A stretch of 64,000 bases of DNA, from the NCBI GenBank assembly GCA_964035545.1, contig OZ037768.1, positions 18,331,700 through 18,395,699 on the forward strand. The letters are read 5' to 3'. The stretch comes from Bugula neritina. Taxonomy: Eukaryota; Bryozoa; Gymnolaemata; Cheilostomatida; Bugulidae. The translations under genes and the position numbers were made by a program. Of the stretch, positions 62,702-64,000 are shown one piece after another (within the stretch, counting starts at the first letter, position 1; each line of letters begins with the position of its first letter). The notes beneath the pieces are model-generated. The model was not told the origin of the DNA. It saw nothing but the letters and a program-made list of their open reading frames with translations, and searched no databases.

Positions 62702-64000
62702 CTGCTTCGACTATGAACTCAAGTTACTTTGATATCCTTTTTATAAATATACTCTATGTATGCTTTTATTATAATTATGTACATTACGTTATGAATAATG
62801 GTGAAATATTGATTTCGTTTTCATGCACTATATTTAAAACTACTTGCCTTTTACTTTGTTGGCTTGAGTGCAGTCTGGAAAGTCGTGCTTTTTAAAGTTT
62901 TCAATTCAACAGTTTATTAAAATAACTACTCATTTCATGTTTCATTAATTATTAAAACAAATGAAAGTTAAGCCATTAAGAAGCTCTAAAATGATACATT
63001 TTTATTGACCCATAAGTACACCGAGTCATGATTAAACATTTCCAGTGAATAGAATTTGTTACTGATGCTTTGTTTTGGAAACTGATATTTCAGTATCATG
63101 CATCCCTAATAACTAAATATTGAATTTTTTAATAAAAGGCTACTAAAATATTTATAAGAGCCCACAAATTTGTAATACTACTGTTTGCACTGAACAAACT
63201 TGTAAAAGCAATATTTGAAATTTAATAACAAAGCTTTTTGTGTTGTTTAATCAGTTTGATAAATTTTGTATAGGTTGTTTTTTTCAGTAAATAAGCAATA
63301 AGAAACATCAAACAATGAAAGTGTGACTATTTAGTGCTCAGTTTTCAATAGAAAGAAAACAGTTCTGCAATCTATTAAAGCTATTCCTAAACAACTATTG
63401 AAAACTTTGACAGTTTGGCTTTTGCTTTTTTATGCTGAACGTTTGTTTCTTGGTTTGGTGAGGATAGTTTGACTATGCTGATTTAGAAATTGGGAAATAA
63501 ATTAGGAACTTCCTGAAAATGCAACAATTCCACATAAATAACTGTTTAAAAACCAAAAAGAACTATTAGGCAGATTATCTGCTGTCAGACATGCAAGTTA
63601 ATGATTGATCACATGTGACTTCAAACTTGCTGTGAAATAGTTGTTGCAAAAGAGATAATGTAACTTATAAATCAGAATTTACTAAAAAAGGTGCAACACT
63701 ACTAATAGCTACAGAAAACTAACATGTAAGTAAGATCAGTAGAATTATTTACAATACAATTACCAGCATTCTAGTATTACTTTTTAGGTCTTTCAAACAA
63801 TTCAGAATTTTTGAAATAAAATATCTTTATAACTAGAGGTAATACATTTTTTCGGAAATGTATCATTTTGGAGAGTTGATCTGAAATATTTAAATATTAC
63901 ATAATATGTGAAATGCCATGTTTAGAGCAGGTCATGTGAATGCTTGCCTACCATTTCATCAGTTACTCAATTGCGTTTTTCACTATTTCGAATTATGCAA
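62702..64000. other. AT-rich DNA upstream of the PDZRN-like model
   Basis: I looked on the minus strand for the RING (C3HC4 spacing) and TRAF-type zinc finger exons of a full-length PDZRN protein and saw none. The stretch is AT-rich with no supportable exon or repeat. It could be an intron of a longer transcript or the promoter of a short one. Confidence 0.5.

Noticed and set aside
1-64000. CRISPR arrays, operons, bacterial promoters, rRNA genes or intact tRNAs
   Set aside because: The DNA is eukaryotic with spliced genes. None of these features is present.

Overview
The window is genomic DNA from an animal. It is AT-rich, and the coding sequence is split into short exons by GT-AG introns from about 170 bases to nearly 14 kb. 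Microsatellites, tRNA-like SINE relics and small inverted-repeat elements sit in the non-coding parts. All three genes found are metazoan families. Frequent TACATGTA-type words and the gene content suggest an invertebrate, possibly a mollusc or another lophotrochozoan, but the species cannot be fixed from the sequence. All exon models below were assembled by hand from splice signals and frame continuity, without transcripts.

Layout. (1) 1006-6627, minus strand: the 5' part of a dystroglycan gene, with signal peptide, cadherin-like (CADG) domain, S6-like domain, furin-type site and the start of a Thr/Pro-rich mucin region. The gene runs off the left edge. (2) 6628-19747: gene-poor DNA holding a poly-G-ended inverted-repeat element (13042-13894), a 9-bp repeat array (16399-16605), a tRNA-like relic and a TTAA-flanked element (18508-18952). 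(3) 19748-41565, plus strand: a 15-exon gene that reads through without a frame break to 945 residues. It joins an N-terminal helical segment, a long Ser/Thr-rich region, a PH domain and a full-length actin-related domain. This is the most unusual object in the window, and I do not recognise it as a named family. (4) 42235-62701, minus strand: a 10-exon gene of 739 residues, homologous to PDZRN3/PDZRN4 (LNX3/LNX4), with a coiled coil, two PDZ domains and the family's C-terminal block ending in the PDZ ligand SVTTV. The RING and TRAF-type zinc fingers of the full-length family are not in the assembled model. (5) 62702-64000: nothing recognisable.

The PH-actin and PDZRN-like genes are convergent, with stop codons 669 bases apart. 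Their 3' UTRs could overlap. All three products belong to the membrane-cytoskeleton area: dystroglycan links matrix to cytoskeleton, PDZRN proteins scaffold at the membrane, and a PH-actin protein could in principle sit on phosphoinositide membranes. Their adjacency is probably chance, because eukaryotic neighbours need not cooperate.
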